Assembly: GCA_014904845.1 (NCBI GenBank)
Contig: MU119512.1
Location: 1 to 59,327, forward strand
DNA from: Acephala macrosclerotiorum
Taxonomy: Eukaryota; Ascomycota; Leotiomycetes; Helotiales; Mollisiaceae
Direction of reading: 5' to 3'
Length of the DNA: 59,327 nt
Shown: piece by piece, positions 33,863 through 43,012 of the stretch
Layout of the letters: every line of letters begins with the position of its first letter
Position numbering within the stretch: the first letter of the stretch is position 1
Program-made: the position numbers and the translations under genes
The notes under the pieces: generated by a model
What the model saw: only the letters and a program-made list of their open reading frames with translations
The model's database searches: none
What the model was told of the DNA's origin: nothing

Positions 33863-36222
33863 ATGGCAGCAGCTTATGAAAGAAAATGGTTTGTTAACCC
33901 TAAGGAACCAGCACCAGCACCATCGACTTCAACAGGCTCAGATAAAGCAACCTCACCTGTCAAGCAACCAAATACCTCTTCAATAGAACCTCCAAAACGG
34001 GCAGTATCAGTGAGAAGGCCATTCATACCTGCTCTTCCAAGCAACCCAAGACCTATACGGCGGCAGTCAGAAGACATCAAGAATGTACCGCAAGATGCTC
34101 GAACCCCACCACGACCTCAAGCAGACAGCAATTCTGCTCAAGCTTCTCCCCCGCGGCCTTCCATTTTGAAATCTCCGAAAACCACTAGAAGCATGAGCAT
34201 CAGATCTTCAACACGGCCTCCTCCACTGAAGCTATCGACGCCGGAGAGGAAGAATTCCGACACAGCTGTTTCTTCGTCTCCGAAAGATGCTACCCCTTCT
34301 ATCGCCTCGACTCCGAAGGTCGTCGAGAGCCCAATAAAAAATCTCACAAATGCCACAACTCCAAAGATTGTCGAAAGTCCAATAGTGATTCCAGTGGATT
34401 CAAAGACGACAAAGGCTGTCGAAGCTCCAATACGTCTCATACGTCTCCAGGATCTGGATGCGCCAAGTCCGCAACCTCAAGATGCATTGTACCTTAAGGT
34501 TGTCGATATACCTCCCTCTCAAAGATCTAGCGATACCATGCCCGAGGGATTTAGCTTAGAAATGGTAGACAAGGATGCGGACGATATCCTCATTCCTAGC
34601 CCAGCCGATCTGACGCCTTCTGCACTAATCCGATCCCTCGCTCCGGCAAGCCTAACAAGTCCGCCATCTTCGGGCGATGAAAGATCTCCTCTCACCCCTC
34701 TAGCTGAAATCCAACCAGAACTCCAACCTGCACCGCTGAACGTCAAGACCCAAATCCCTGCTGAAGCCGCAAGCGTTGAGCCCCCGATCCCAACGCCCCC
34801 TCCTAAAAGCCTCAGCCCACCTCCCGAGAGTGCTTTACCTCCTCTACCCGAACCCCAGTCAACAGTGGTATCACAGGAGAAACCACAAGCTCCCAAACGT
34901 TCCTTATCTGTCAAATTCAAACGTGAATCATCGAACGAGCCTCGCCGGAAGCCATCAAATGCATCCTCACTTGGTCCTCTAGCTCCGCGCTCACTAGCAA
35001 CCCACCTCCTGGCGCTTGGAAATACGCCTCGCAAGCTCTATCTAGCCACCCATTCCCCTTTCCTGCGAGCTGTCTGCACGTCGAAAGCTAATACCGCACT
35101 TCTCTCCGACTACTTAGCAAGAGAGAGACTGTATCTACATTCCACACTTCGCTTGCTCTCCTTACTCCTCGCCAATGTTATTCTCCCGAACAGACCCGCA
35201 GGCCTCATCTCCAAGAGGCGTGGGGGTATACGAGAGAAGGTGCGCGAAGAGATGGAAAAGGCCGAACGAGAACGGAAAGAAAAAGCTCAGAAAGGGCAGA
35301 AAGATTTCGGTCCAGGAATGGGCGCCAATATCGGTGTCGAGGTCGCCGCCGGCACCGCGAATCTAGGCATGGGTATGGTTCTTAGCGGTATTGCGGGGAT
35401 CGCCACAGGTGTTGGGATGAAAGTTGCAACAGGGTCTGCAGGAGTAGGGCTTTCGAATCTAGGTAACTCGGCGACGGATCCACCTCAGGACGACCGAATC
35501 AGTGAAGTGATTGAGAATGTGCATAAGGACGTCGGAGAGAGGGCTGTGGATTTCCTGGTTGCGGCGATCGCGAGGACGAGGAGGACACTGGATTTGTTTG
35601 AAGAGGTTAGTGAGGATATTTCGGGGATAGATCTAGATGGGACGGAACAGGCTAGTGGTGATGGAAGTGAGATGTCGGCGTTGACGATGTTTACGAGGTT
35701 GTTTGGGGAGATTGGTGGGGCGGTGGAGAAGAGGGAGAGGAGTGTGCTGGCGGGGCTGGTAATGTTGTATGCGAGAGAAAAGGTAAATATCTCCTAGTCA
35801 AACGAGAGGATGAGTATTTGCTAACAAGATATTTTTCACAGGCACATCTCGACTCCTGGCTCGAAGTAAAAGCCACCATCTCAAGCCTGCCCCAACAGCG
35901 TCCAGCATCCGTCTCTCTCTCTCAGAAACGCAAATCAGAACCAGACAGAGGCGCTGTTCGCGTTTACCTCCTGCCATGCTTCACAGGCGATGAAGCAACA
36001 TCATACGTAGACGATCTTGGAAAGCTGGTCAATGATTTGTGGACAGATAAGTACGTGAAGAGAGATCGAGATAGCAGGTTTACGGAAAGGAGAGATACTG
36101 GGGACAAGAGAAAAATGAAACTGAGGGGAAGTGGATCATGGGAAGATGACATTAGAGAATTGGAGGGATTGTTTGAGATGGTGCTTGATATTCAGGCTAG
36201 GTTTTGGCCTGACATTCAATGA
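33863..36222 (+). CDS. Large disordered protein with a possible TENA/heme-oxygenase-like C-terminal domain
   Basis: Two exons (33863-35782, 35842-36222) give 766 residues from ATG 33863 (MAAAYERKWFVNP). Residues 1 to about 390 are Pro/Ser/Lys-rich, with repeated TPKxVESPI motifs, and are predicted disordered. From about 395 the sequence becomes helical: SLATHLLALGNTPRKLYLAT, HSPFLRAVCTSKANTALLSD, YLARERLYLHSTLRLLSLLL. The HSPFL...YLARERLYL pattern recalls the start of TENA/THI-4 or heme-oxygenase-like bundles. It continues after a glycine-rich hydrophobic insert (GMGANIGVEVAAGTANLGMG) with REKAHLDSWLEVK and TSYVDDLGKLVNDLW. The fold assignment is pattern-based inference. Such eukaryotic proteins are mostly uncharacterised; thiaminase activity cannot be claimed. 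Confidence 0.75.
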
Positions 36223-36880
36223 TGGATTTGGACTCTTGGAGTGACTGTGTATATGGGAAATTATGTGGTATATATTGTTAATGGAAGCTTCTGCGGATAA
36301 TCCCTACCCCCTTCCCTTCTTTCAATTTCAGCGGCGCTCGTTGTCTGTTCTCTTGACTTCAACTCTCGAACACATTGTCCCCCAATCAGAAAAGATAATT
36401 GTATCCAGGGTAGGAGTGATTCTGTGAGTGAGAGGCCTCGTGCTTTACACTCTAAATCGTCCATTTAGCTTACAAATAGCTAGGATCGCTGAGAGATGTT
36501 CTCCACGCCCTTGGAGTGGAGGTGTCGATTTAGCGTGGCTGACGCCACAAATTGTGGGGCAGTTTGCCTCAACAACTCGTCGCCATTCAATCTTGGATGA
36601 GATCCAACCTGCTCGCCCTTTGATTAGCTGGGAATCTAGGTGATCATGGCATCCCTCTCATATATAGTTCTTCCCTTTTCCTTCGATATTACTTCGCTTC
36701 ACTAGAATACACAGCTCACAAAACAATCGATTCCGTGGGGAGATCTGCCTCTCAACACTTGCAACAATAGGTTAGTCAGTCTCTCTTCATCTTGAGAAAC
36801 GCCTAGTTGACAATTGTCTAGTATCCAAGAGCCATTTATATGATCAATTTGGCCACAATTAGTTAGAGCATCATACAACT
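36223..36880. other. Intergenic, no supported gene
   Basis: This contains the 3' flank of the large protein gene and the promoter of the HAD hydrolase. No coding or repeat signal is seen. Confidence 0.4.
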
Positions 36881-37594
36881 ATGGCAAACCCAAAAATCAA
36901 AGCCATCTTCTTCGACTTTATGGGCACCTGTCTAGATTGGCACACCGGCGCCCTCTCAGCCCTTCCACAATCCATTCCCCACGACACGCGCTCAAACCTC
37001 GCTCTAGAATGGCGACAAGATTACTTCGATTCCAATGCTGCCCGTCTCGCCGCCATGCCCGATGAGCCACCAGAAGATATCGACATCACGCTGGCCAAGA
37101 CTCTAGATGCTTTACTGGAGAAACATCCTGAGCACAAACATCTATTCGATGATAAGATCAAGCATGACTGTATAAAGGCTTGGCATTCAATGCCTGCCTG
37201 GCCCGACGTCTTCCCCGCCATCGAAGCCCTAAAAGCTGCTGGGTACGAAATCTTCGTTTTCGCGAACGGGACAACAAGACTCCAGCTCGATTTATGTAAA
37301 TCCTCAGGCCTAATCTTCAACATGTTATTTTCTTCTGAATTACTAGGAGTATATAAACCTGCTCCAAAAGCGTATTGGAGGACGTTGGAGTTGGTGGGTG
37401 TGAAGCCGGAGGAGAGTGTGCAGGTTGCCGCCCATGCTTATGATACGAGGGGGGCGAGGGGGGTGGGGATGAGGAGTGTTTATGTGAGGAGGTGGACTGA
37501 TGATATTAGGGAGGATATGGAGGTTGTTAGGGAGGAGAATGATGCATTTTTGGAGGATATGACGGGGTTGATGGAGGCTATTGGACGACTTTAA
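36881..37594 (+). CDS. Haloacid-dehalogenase-superfamily hydrolase, type II-like
   Basis: A single exon of 237 residues. Motif I is IFFDFMGTCLDW, with nucleophile Asp12 and Thr16. The carboxylate-binding Arg would be Arg45 in LEWRQDY. Motif II is FVFANGTTR, with Ala128-Asn129 in place of the Ser-Asn seen in L-2-haloacid dehalogenases. The conserved Lys is Lys159 in GVYKPAPKAYW. Motif III is QVAAHAYDTRGARGVG, with Asp188. A helical cap sits between motifs I and II. Relatives are annotated as (S)-2-haloacid dehalogenases, but many fungal members have unknown phosphatase-like or dehalogenase roles, and the altered motif II makes classic activity uncertain. Cytosolic. Confidence 0.87.
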   Translation: MANPKIKAIFFDFMGTCLDWHTGALSALPQSIPHDTRSNLALEWRQDYFDSNAARLAAMPDEPPEDIDITLAKTLDALLEKHPEHKHLFDDKIKHDCIKAWHSMPAWPDVFPAIEALKAAGYEIFVFANGTTRLQLDLCKSSGLIFNMLFSSELLGVYKPAPKAYWRTLELVGVKPEESVQVAAHAYDTRGARGVGMRSVYVRRWTDDIREDMEVVREENDAFLEDMTGLMEAIGRL

Positions 37595-38728
37595 GCTCTT
37601 GAGCCGAAGTTGACGATCAAAAAGGGTAGGGAGGATGAAGTCTGCGAGGTTTTCAAGTTCAAAAAGTCTGGATTTCAAAGGGACCACCAAAGTATTGTCA
37701 AAGTCCCAACCATCGAGAGACATTCAGAGTTATTCGCGAGAGACAGACACTGCATACATCTTCATTTACTTTGGTTGGCCTTCATTAGCGACTCTCTTTA
37801 CTTCAAACTCACTTCCCCAAATCCTAGATAATCCCAAATGTCTGTTGAACCTTTGAGCTACCGTACTGCCGAAGAAGGACAAAGAAAGAAAGGGGTAGCG
37901 AGTCCATTTCACGTGACTAGCAGCGTCCCTCTTCATTTCAAGATTGTTCCTCGTTACAAGAGGCTATGAAACTCAGATTTTAGACTATCTGAGAGTTATG
38001 TTACAGTCTAGGGTATAGCTCGTTCTAGGGACGGCGAGTGTTGCTTTGAAAATGAGAAGTGAAATACCCCGTGAAGTAATGTTTTACTTGCCTCGATTTG
38101 ATTCGGTGATGGTCGGTGCTCTACATTGAGACTTTTAGAAGCTTCTAGATATTTTCTGCGCCTTCACAAATACCCGCTCTCATTCAATGTTACCATAGTA
38201 CGAGTGTGAAAACGGAATGTAGGTGAAAATCAGAGGTGAAGGGAAGAGGGAGAGATGCAATGTTTTGAGATTTCTTTACGCCCGCGAATGATTCGTGGGA
38301 TTGCAAAAGCAAACGAGAAAATTATGAATACCTCTTTCATAGACCCTTAAAGGACAAAGGAAACGATTGAAGTAATGTCAAAACTGAAAGAAGGTATTGT
38401 TTATGCTCAATGTAGTAAAAATGAAGATATAACAATGTCTTTTCATTGTCCGTACTATTGTGCGGCATCAAGATCTACAAGGAGCATGTACTCCAATAGC
38501 TCCCCTGGTACCTAGAAACAGGACTGGCACCAGAACAGCCCGGAGAGGGAAATTATAAGGTCTGGCACCGTTTCCTCGAAGGAGGTTTCTTTCTCCTCAC
38601 CACATTAATCGCAACCAACTACTACAGATAACTCCAACTTCTTCACAAAAGAAAACCTTTCCACCAAGCACATCTTCAATAACTTTAAACCTTTACCCTT
38701 CGAGCTTCTGGAAAGTCCGAAAACCAAG
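37595..38728. other. Intergenic, no supported gene
   Basis: About 1.1 kb. It holds the 3' end of the HAD gene, a palindromic TCACGTGA at 37909-37916, and at its right end the promoter of the small charged protein gene. No reading frame has convincing composition. Confidence 0.4.
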
Positions 38729-39106
38729 ATGTCTAGACATATTCATAGCCACCACACCGACCTCGAAGACTACGATACCTTCTTCGACCAGTTCCAGTTC
38801 CCCGACGAAGAGCCTTCACTCGAGGACCAAGACCGACACGCCGCCCATGATGAACTCGAAGTTCATGCTAGCAGCCGGGCTCGCAAACTGACTGCTCGAA
38901 GAGACGCTATCAAATACAACCATGGACGATCTCCAAAGGTGGCAGCACACGTCCAAGCCCTGCAGCGAGACAGTGAGAGAGTATCCAATTTTCAGACCCG
39001 GAGATTGGTACAAGACGCACGTGAAGAGGCCGAGAGAGTCAATGAAGCAGATATCGCTGACTCTGTTGAGACCGCAGACAGCCAGCCCCTTGAATGGGCG
39101 AGGTAA
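38729..39106 (+). CDS. Small charged protein, lineage-restricted type
   Basis: 125 residues from ATG 38729, rich in Asp, Glu, Arg and His, without a signal peptide or membrane segment. The segment LEDYDTFFDQFQFPDEEP is clearly related to LEPYDPWWNHFVFPGDDEP in the neighbouring frame at 39901. The stop TAA lies inside a good splice donor (GCGAG|GTAAGA). If that donor is used, a tiny last exon at about 39159-39173 would replace the last residue and add PAPT. I do not recognise the family. The function is unknown. Confidence 0.55.
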   Translation: MSRHIHSHHTDLEDYDTFFDQFQFPDEEPSLEDQDRHAAHDELEVHASSRARKLTARRDAIKYNHGRSPKVAAHVQALQRDSERVSNFQTRRLVQDAREEAERVNEADIADSVETADSQPLEWAR

Positions 39107-39211
39107 GAGAAACGAGGGTATTCATACTTAAGGGAAGCTAATTTGTAACGGCTAAAGGCCAGCACCCACATGATAACAGAAATTGGTACATAGATAGACT
39201 ACCATGTAGAG

Positions 39212-39460
39212 ATGATGTTAAATGAGCAACAAGAAGAAGATCATCCCCGAATCATGAATGATGCTTCACGTGACCAGGGAATTCGTCTTGCTTATCCCCT
39301 CTGTCATTCTCCCAGAACAAACTTAGGACAGGAAAATTGTCCTACATGCTCTGAAAGATCTTATAAAGACGAGGACTCCGTTTTTTGTACAAAATTCAAA
39401 GAACATGAAGAAAAGGCGAAGTGTATGCTGATGAATCGCTTAGATGCTTTGGACTGTTGA
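39212..39460 (+). CDS. Doubtful small cysteine-containing ORF
   Basis: 82 codons from ATG 39212, with a CPTC pair and a second Cys pair towards the end (KCMLMNRLDALDC). Highly charged, no signal peptide. It lies between two related small genes. Composition is plausible for a protein, but there is no other support. Confidence 0.3.
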   Translation: MMLNEQQEEDHPRIMNDASRDQGIRLAYPLCHSPRTNLGQENCPTCSERSYKDEDSVFCTKFKEHEEKAKCMLMNRLDALDC

Positions 39461-39900
39461 GACTTGAAGCATTTTCTTACCCATTTCCTTCACGTTTCTC
39501 TTACCAGGACAAACCTGGAACGGTAATCTTGTCCCATATATCCTAACTAATTGTGTGGGGAGGTAGATCAGTCATATATTAGAGGCACAAAGAAACTGAA
39601 GGAAGAAGCGAATGACATGCTCGCGAAGCCCCTGGATCTCTTTCACACAGTGTAGAGCCTTCGACCAACGACGCACATTAAACAGCTCTCATAGTGTGGC
39701 TCTTCAGAACAGCCTTGCCAATACGGTATAAACATACGCCTTTTCCAGTTTCAATTCTGCCATCAAATTACCCAAACTCACATCAATTAACAACCAGTTT
39801 CTACCCCCAGCATATCCCACAAGACCCAAATTCAACTAAAGTACTGCTTATCTTCAAGTATGTCTTTCAATCTTTCAAAGCCAACTATTAACTAGGCAAA

Positions 39901-40338
39901 TTGGCTCGCAAACCACCCCTCTTCACCTCCGACTTTAAGCTGATCTCAAAATCGGATCCTCAACATCTATCTTCACAGAAGACTTCTGTCAGGAGCATCC
40001 GAGAATCGCTCGAGCCCTATGATCCGTGGTGGAATCACTTCGTATTCCCAGGTGACGATGAGCCTGTTGACCACACTCTCGAGTAGATGCCCACTGCTCC
40101 ATCGACGACTCTCAACATCGCAAGGTATTCAAGAGGACTTCAACAGGCCAACGTCTCAGCAACCAAGTGAAGCACGAATTTCTGAAGATGAAGCATAACC
40201 TGGATAAATTGAAGAACTCCAACAAGTGGCGCCGCCGAGCCGCTGCTAGGAAGGGAATTGCAGCACAACATGAAGCCAAATACCAGGACTCGGTCGAGGC
40301 AGGGACAGGTGAGGATCGTGAATGGATGCCCAAGTGAG
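39901..40338 (+). pseudogene. Frameshifted paralogue of the small charged protein
   Basis: Two frames read as one protein. The first ends ESLEPYDPWWNHFVFPGDDE then PVDHTLE and a TAG near 40084. The second, one base off, goes on DAHCSIDDSQHRKVFKRTST, QVKHEFLKMKHNLDKLKNSN, KWRRRAAARKGIAAQHEAKY to EDREWMPK and TGA at 40336. The first part matches the 38729 protein at the YD..F.F.FP pattern, and both proteins end around a Glu-Trp next to a splice-donor-like site. No in-frame ATG opens the first frame (it starts at TTG). It is either a pseudogene or a gene with an unusual 5' exon that I could not place. Confidence 0.4.
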
Positions 40339-41598
40339 TGAGGTCGAGATTCTAGCCAGACGGGTAGACGGCGCAGTACCGCTGTCCGTGATGTGAGACC
40401 TAGATGGACGCCAGAGAAGGTATGGCGGCGCGCCAACAAGTGTGGCGTAGTAAGCGTCGAGATCATTCTCAAGCACTATGAACTTCCGTAGAATGTTCCA
40501 GCTAGAGCTCGTAGAATGAACCCCCCCCCTCCCCTTTCGCGAAGCATCCTCTTGATAAGGACATCGAGAGACGCCAGATCCAAGGGTGAGACTTTCCTAT
40601 CATCCTCACTTCCCATCATACAATTACTCAGAATTAATCCTTTCTCTTTCTCTTTCCTGGGAAGAATTCTCATTCAATGTAAGGTGTCATCACGCTCTGC
40701 CAAAATCTCACTTCTTAAATCCCTCTTTCTCTCGTTTCATGATCTGCCAGCGACCTCGCGAAGCACAGGTACCAGCCTCAAGCCCTGAACCAATAAACTC
40801 AACCTTATTCCTATCTTACTTCCTCTTCCTCACCACAAACCAGCACAATAACAAGGCTTTGTTCATCAAAGCCTCGAAACAAAGGATTTGCCGCCCAAAA
40901 AAGTTGACACTGACTCCCCTATTCAGCAGTTGGTAAGCGAGACATCGATCATCGAGGAGGGGAACAAAGGCAGCATTGTGATCGAGGCTAGAGATGACGA
41001 GATCGAAATTTTAATCTATATAGATTATTGATGGCGGGATCGCTAACTTCAATCTAGAGTGTAGAGACGCTAAATGCAATTCCCCTCGGTTAGCTTGCGA
41101 GTTGCGAGGCGCCCCTTTTCGAGCCCTGCCAGATGACTTACTCCTATGAAGAGAAAGGTAACAGCACTGAAACAACGCAATAAGCAACAACCTATTATCT
41201 ACGACTCTGCGACCACATCACCACAAAGGCTTAACTCGAACATCGACAGCCACATTCTATCCACCCCTTGATCCCATCCTACTTATTGTTGCTTATTGTT
41301 GGAGTGACTCCTGACTCAGGGGCTCCTTTGTCAAGGCGCTGCAGTTGTGTCTGAACGAACAAGGTCATTGACCTGCAACTTCGCGATCAACAAGTCCTCA
41401 GACAATGACATAGACGCCTACTGAGACGGTATACCTGATGAACAGCGCAAAGCCCTCCCCTATATCAAGTACTATGCGTTCCTGAGTATCCAGAATCATA
41501 CTCTCTAGCTACTCCACCATCTCTAAGCTGTCTCATTACTCACTCACACAAACACCCTAAACTCGCGCTTTGCCACTACCAGACAACGGTCTATCGCA
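40339..41598. other. Intergenic region with scattered coding-like patches
   Basis: Three plus-strand patches read protein-like without forming a gene: about 40355-40490 (TAVRDVRPRWTPEKVWRRAN), about 40516-40586 (KHPLDKDIERRQIQ, bounded by possible splice sites), and about 40849-41031 (SLETKDLPPKKVDTDSPIQQ to IEILIYIDY then TGA). They may be exons of a decayed gene. The right part holds the promoter of the gene at 41599. Confidence 0.3.
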
Positions 41599-42072
41599 AT
41601 GGAGAACTTCAAGAACGGTTTTGCCTCCAACTGTAGCGCTGGTAAACGAACCAAACGCGCCACCAACGAACAGGCCAAGCTCGAAGAAAGAGCAGATAAA
41701 CTTCATCCCTACGATCCCAAGAAAGCTAGTGAGAGAAACGCTTGGATCAAGGGATGGGGAAGAGATCGGGTGAGCAGGGAGTTTGTAGATTGGGATGGTG
41801 TGAATGCCCAGAAGCAACAATGGGAGCGCAATGATGACCGAGAAGAGGTGAGTGATTTGAAGGATGAGGAGCTAGAGGAATTTGAGGCGCTTGATGAGTT
41901 CCAGGACTTCGAGGAAGAGCTTCGTGGAAAGGACCCCGAGTCTGCGCCCTCGATGTCGAAGTCCGATACTCGCGCCAGATTAACGTCCAACCAGACTCCC
42001 GATACGGTGAGTAGCAGACAGGATTGGAAGGTATTTCGGCGACGACCTGGTATGGAACCTCCAATCTATTAG
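41599..42072 (+). CDS. Small acidic, coiled-coil-prone protein
   Basis: 157 residues from ATG 41599 in one frame. It is basic and Asn/Lys-rich at the start (GFASNCSAGKRTKRATNEQA), then strongly acidic (SDLKDEELEEFEALDEFQDF), a pattern that favours a helical or coiled-coil segment. There is no signal peptide or membrane segment. A strong donor (ACG|GTGAGT) near 42007 could start an intron and change the C-terminus. I do not recognise it. It sits in the same cluster of small charged genes as 38729. Confidence 0.5.
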   Translation: MENFKNGFASNCSAGKRTKRATNEQAKLEERADKLHPYDPKKASERNAWIKGWGRDRVSREFVDWDGVNAQKQQWERNDDREEVSDLKDEELEEFEALDEFQDFEEELRGKDPESAPSMSKSDTRARLTSNQTPDTVSSRQDWKVFRRRPGMEPPIY

Positions 42073-42849
42073 GTTTCACATTGTCCTCCATCATGCATCG
42101 CCAGCGCGAGCACGGACATTCCAGAGGCCGTCAATGTCGGACTTCGATTTTGATCCTTTCCTCACGCCCTATCCCGCCTCTTCCCTGGTCAAGAATGTTT
42201 TGTCTCTTTGGTGCAGCTGCATGCAGGACAGGCACTCGCCACTTACCCCAAAACCCAATCTGAATGCCGATAATACAAGACAAAGAGACACCCATATTCC
42301 CATCTATATTCCCTCGGAAATCAGAGGGATTTAGATGCTGCCTTGATGAGCAAATGCAACGGTATCTACTGACTCTGGCACTCGCCAACCTCAACAAGAC
42401 AAAGCCAGAAAGGAAGGACTCGCTTCCTCTTCTTGCGAGAATCTTCTCTCCCCATTCTCAGACATCTCCTTGATCATAGACTGATATTGAGCAATACATA
42501 CAATACCCCTCTCCCCGTAACCTTTCCATCATAACACTTGTCCTCACGTAATCCCAGACCGTACCTTCATGAAATTTCTCTCCATTATATCGCTCCCCTT
42601 AATTCCATCGCGTGTATGTACTCTCTTACATCATCTACTCTACAAACTCCGAGTGTCCTGTGCTGTGTTGCCTGTTTCCAATGAATCCCGTATGCTTTCA
42701 TCCCATGCTGAATATATACAATTTACCCACTCATTCCCTTCCGAGCACCCTCTTACTGTACACCTCTCCGCCTATGTACAGCTGTCTGCCCCAAATCTGG
42801 TCTCCCTATGTACACCTCCTCATCCCTCAATGCTCCACCACCACTTCAA
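42073..42849. other. Intergenic, no supported gene
   Basis: This lies between the small acidic gene and the minisatellite next to the MNR2 stop. Pyrimidine-rich. No convincing frame. Confidence 0.4.
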
Positions 42850-42981
42850 CATCCACCTCAACATCCACCTCAAAATCCACCTCAACATCCACCTCAAAAT
42901 CCACCTCAACATCCACCTCAACATCCACCTCAACATCCACCTCAACATCCACCTCAACATCCACCTCAACATCCACCTCAA
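42850..42981. repeat. 12-bp minisatellite, 11 units
   Basis: Eleven uninterrupted tandem copies of CATCCACCTCAA span exactly 132 bp. Nine units are identical and two (third and fifth) start AATCC instead of CATCC. The unit length is a multiple of three, so every frame is periodic: plus-strand frames read as HPPQ, IHLN and TSTS-type repeats, and the minus strand reads WMLR repeats. It begins 31 bp beyond the stop codon of the CorA gene on the minus strand. Confidence 0.95.
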
Positions 42982-43012
42982 CATCCAACCCCCTTCAAAC
43001 CCCACCCTAACC

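Noticed and set aside
3023..37594. A secondary-metabolite or catabolic gene cluster
   Set aside because: There are transporters, hydrolases and dehydrogenases, but no backbone synthase, cytochrome P450 or pathway regulator, and housekeeping genes are interspersed.
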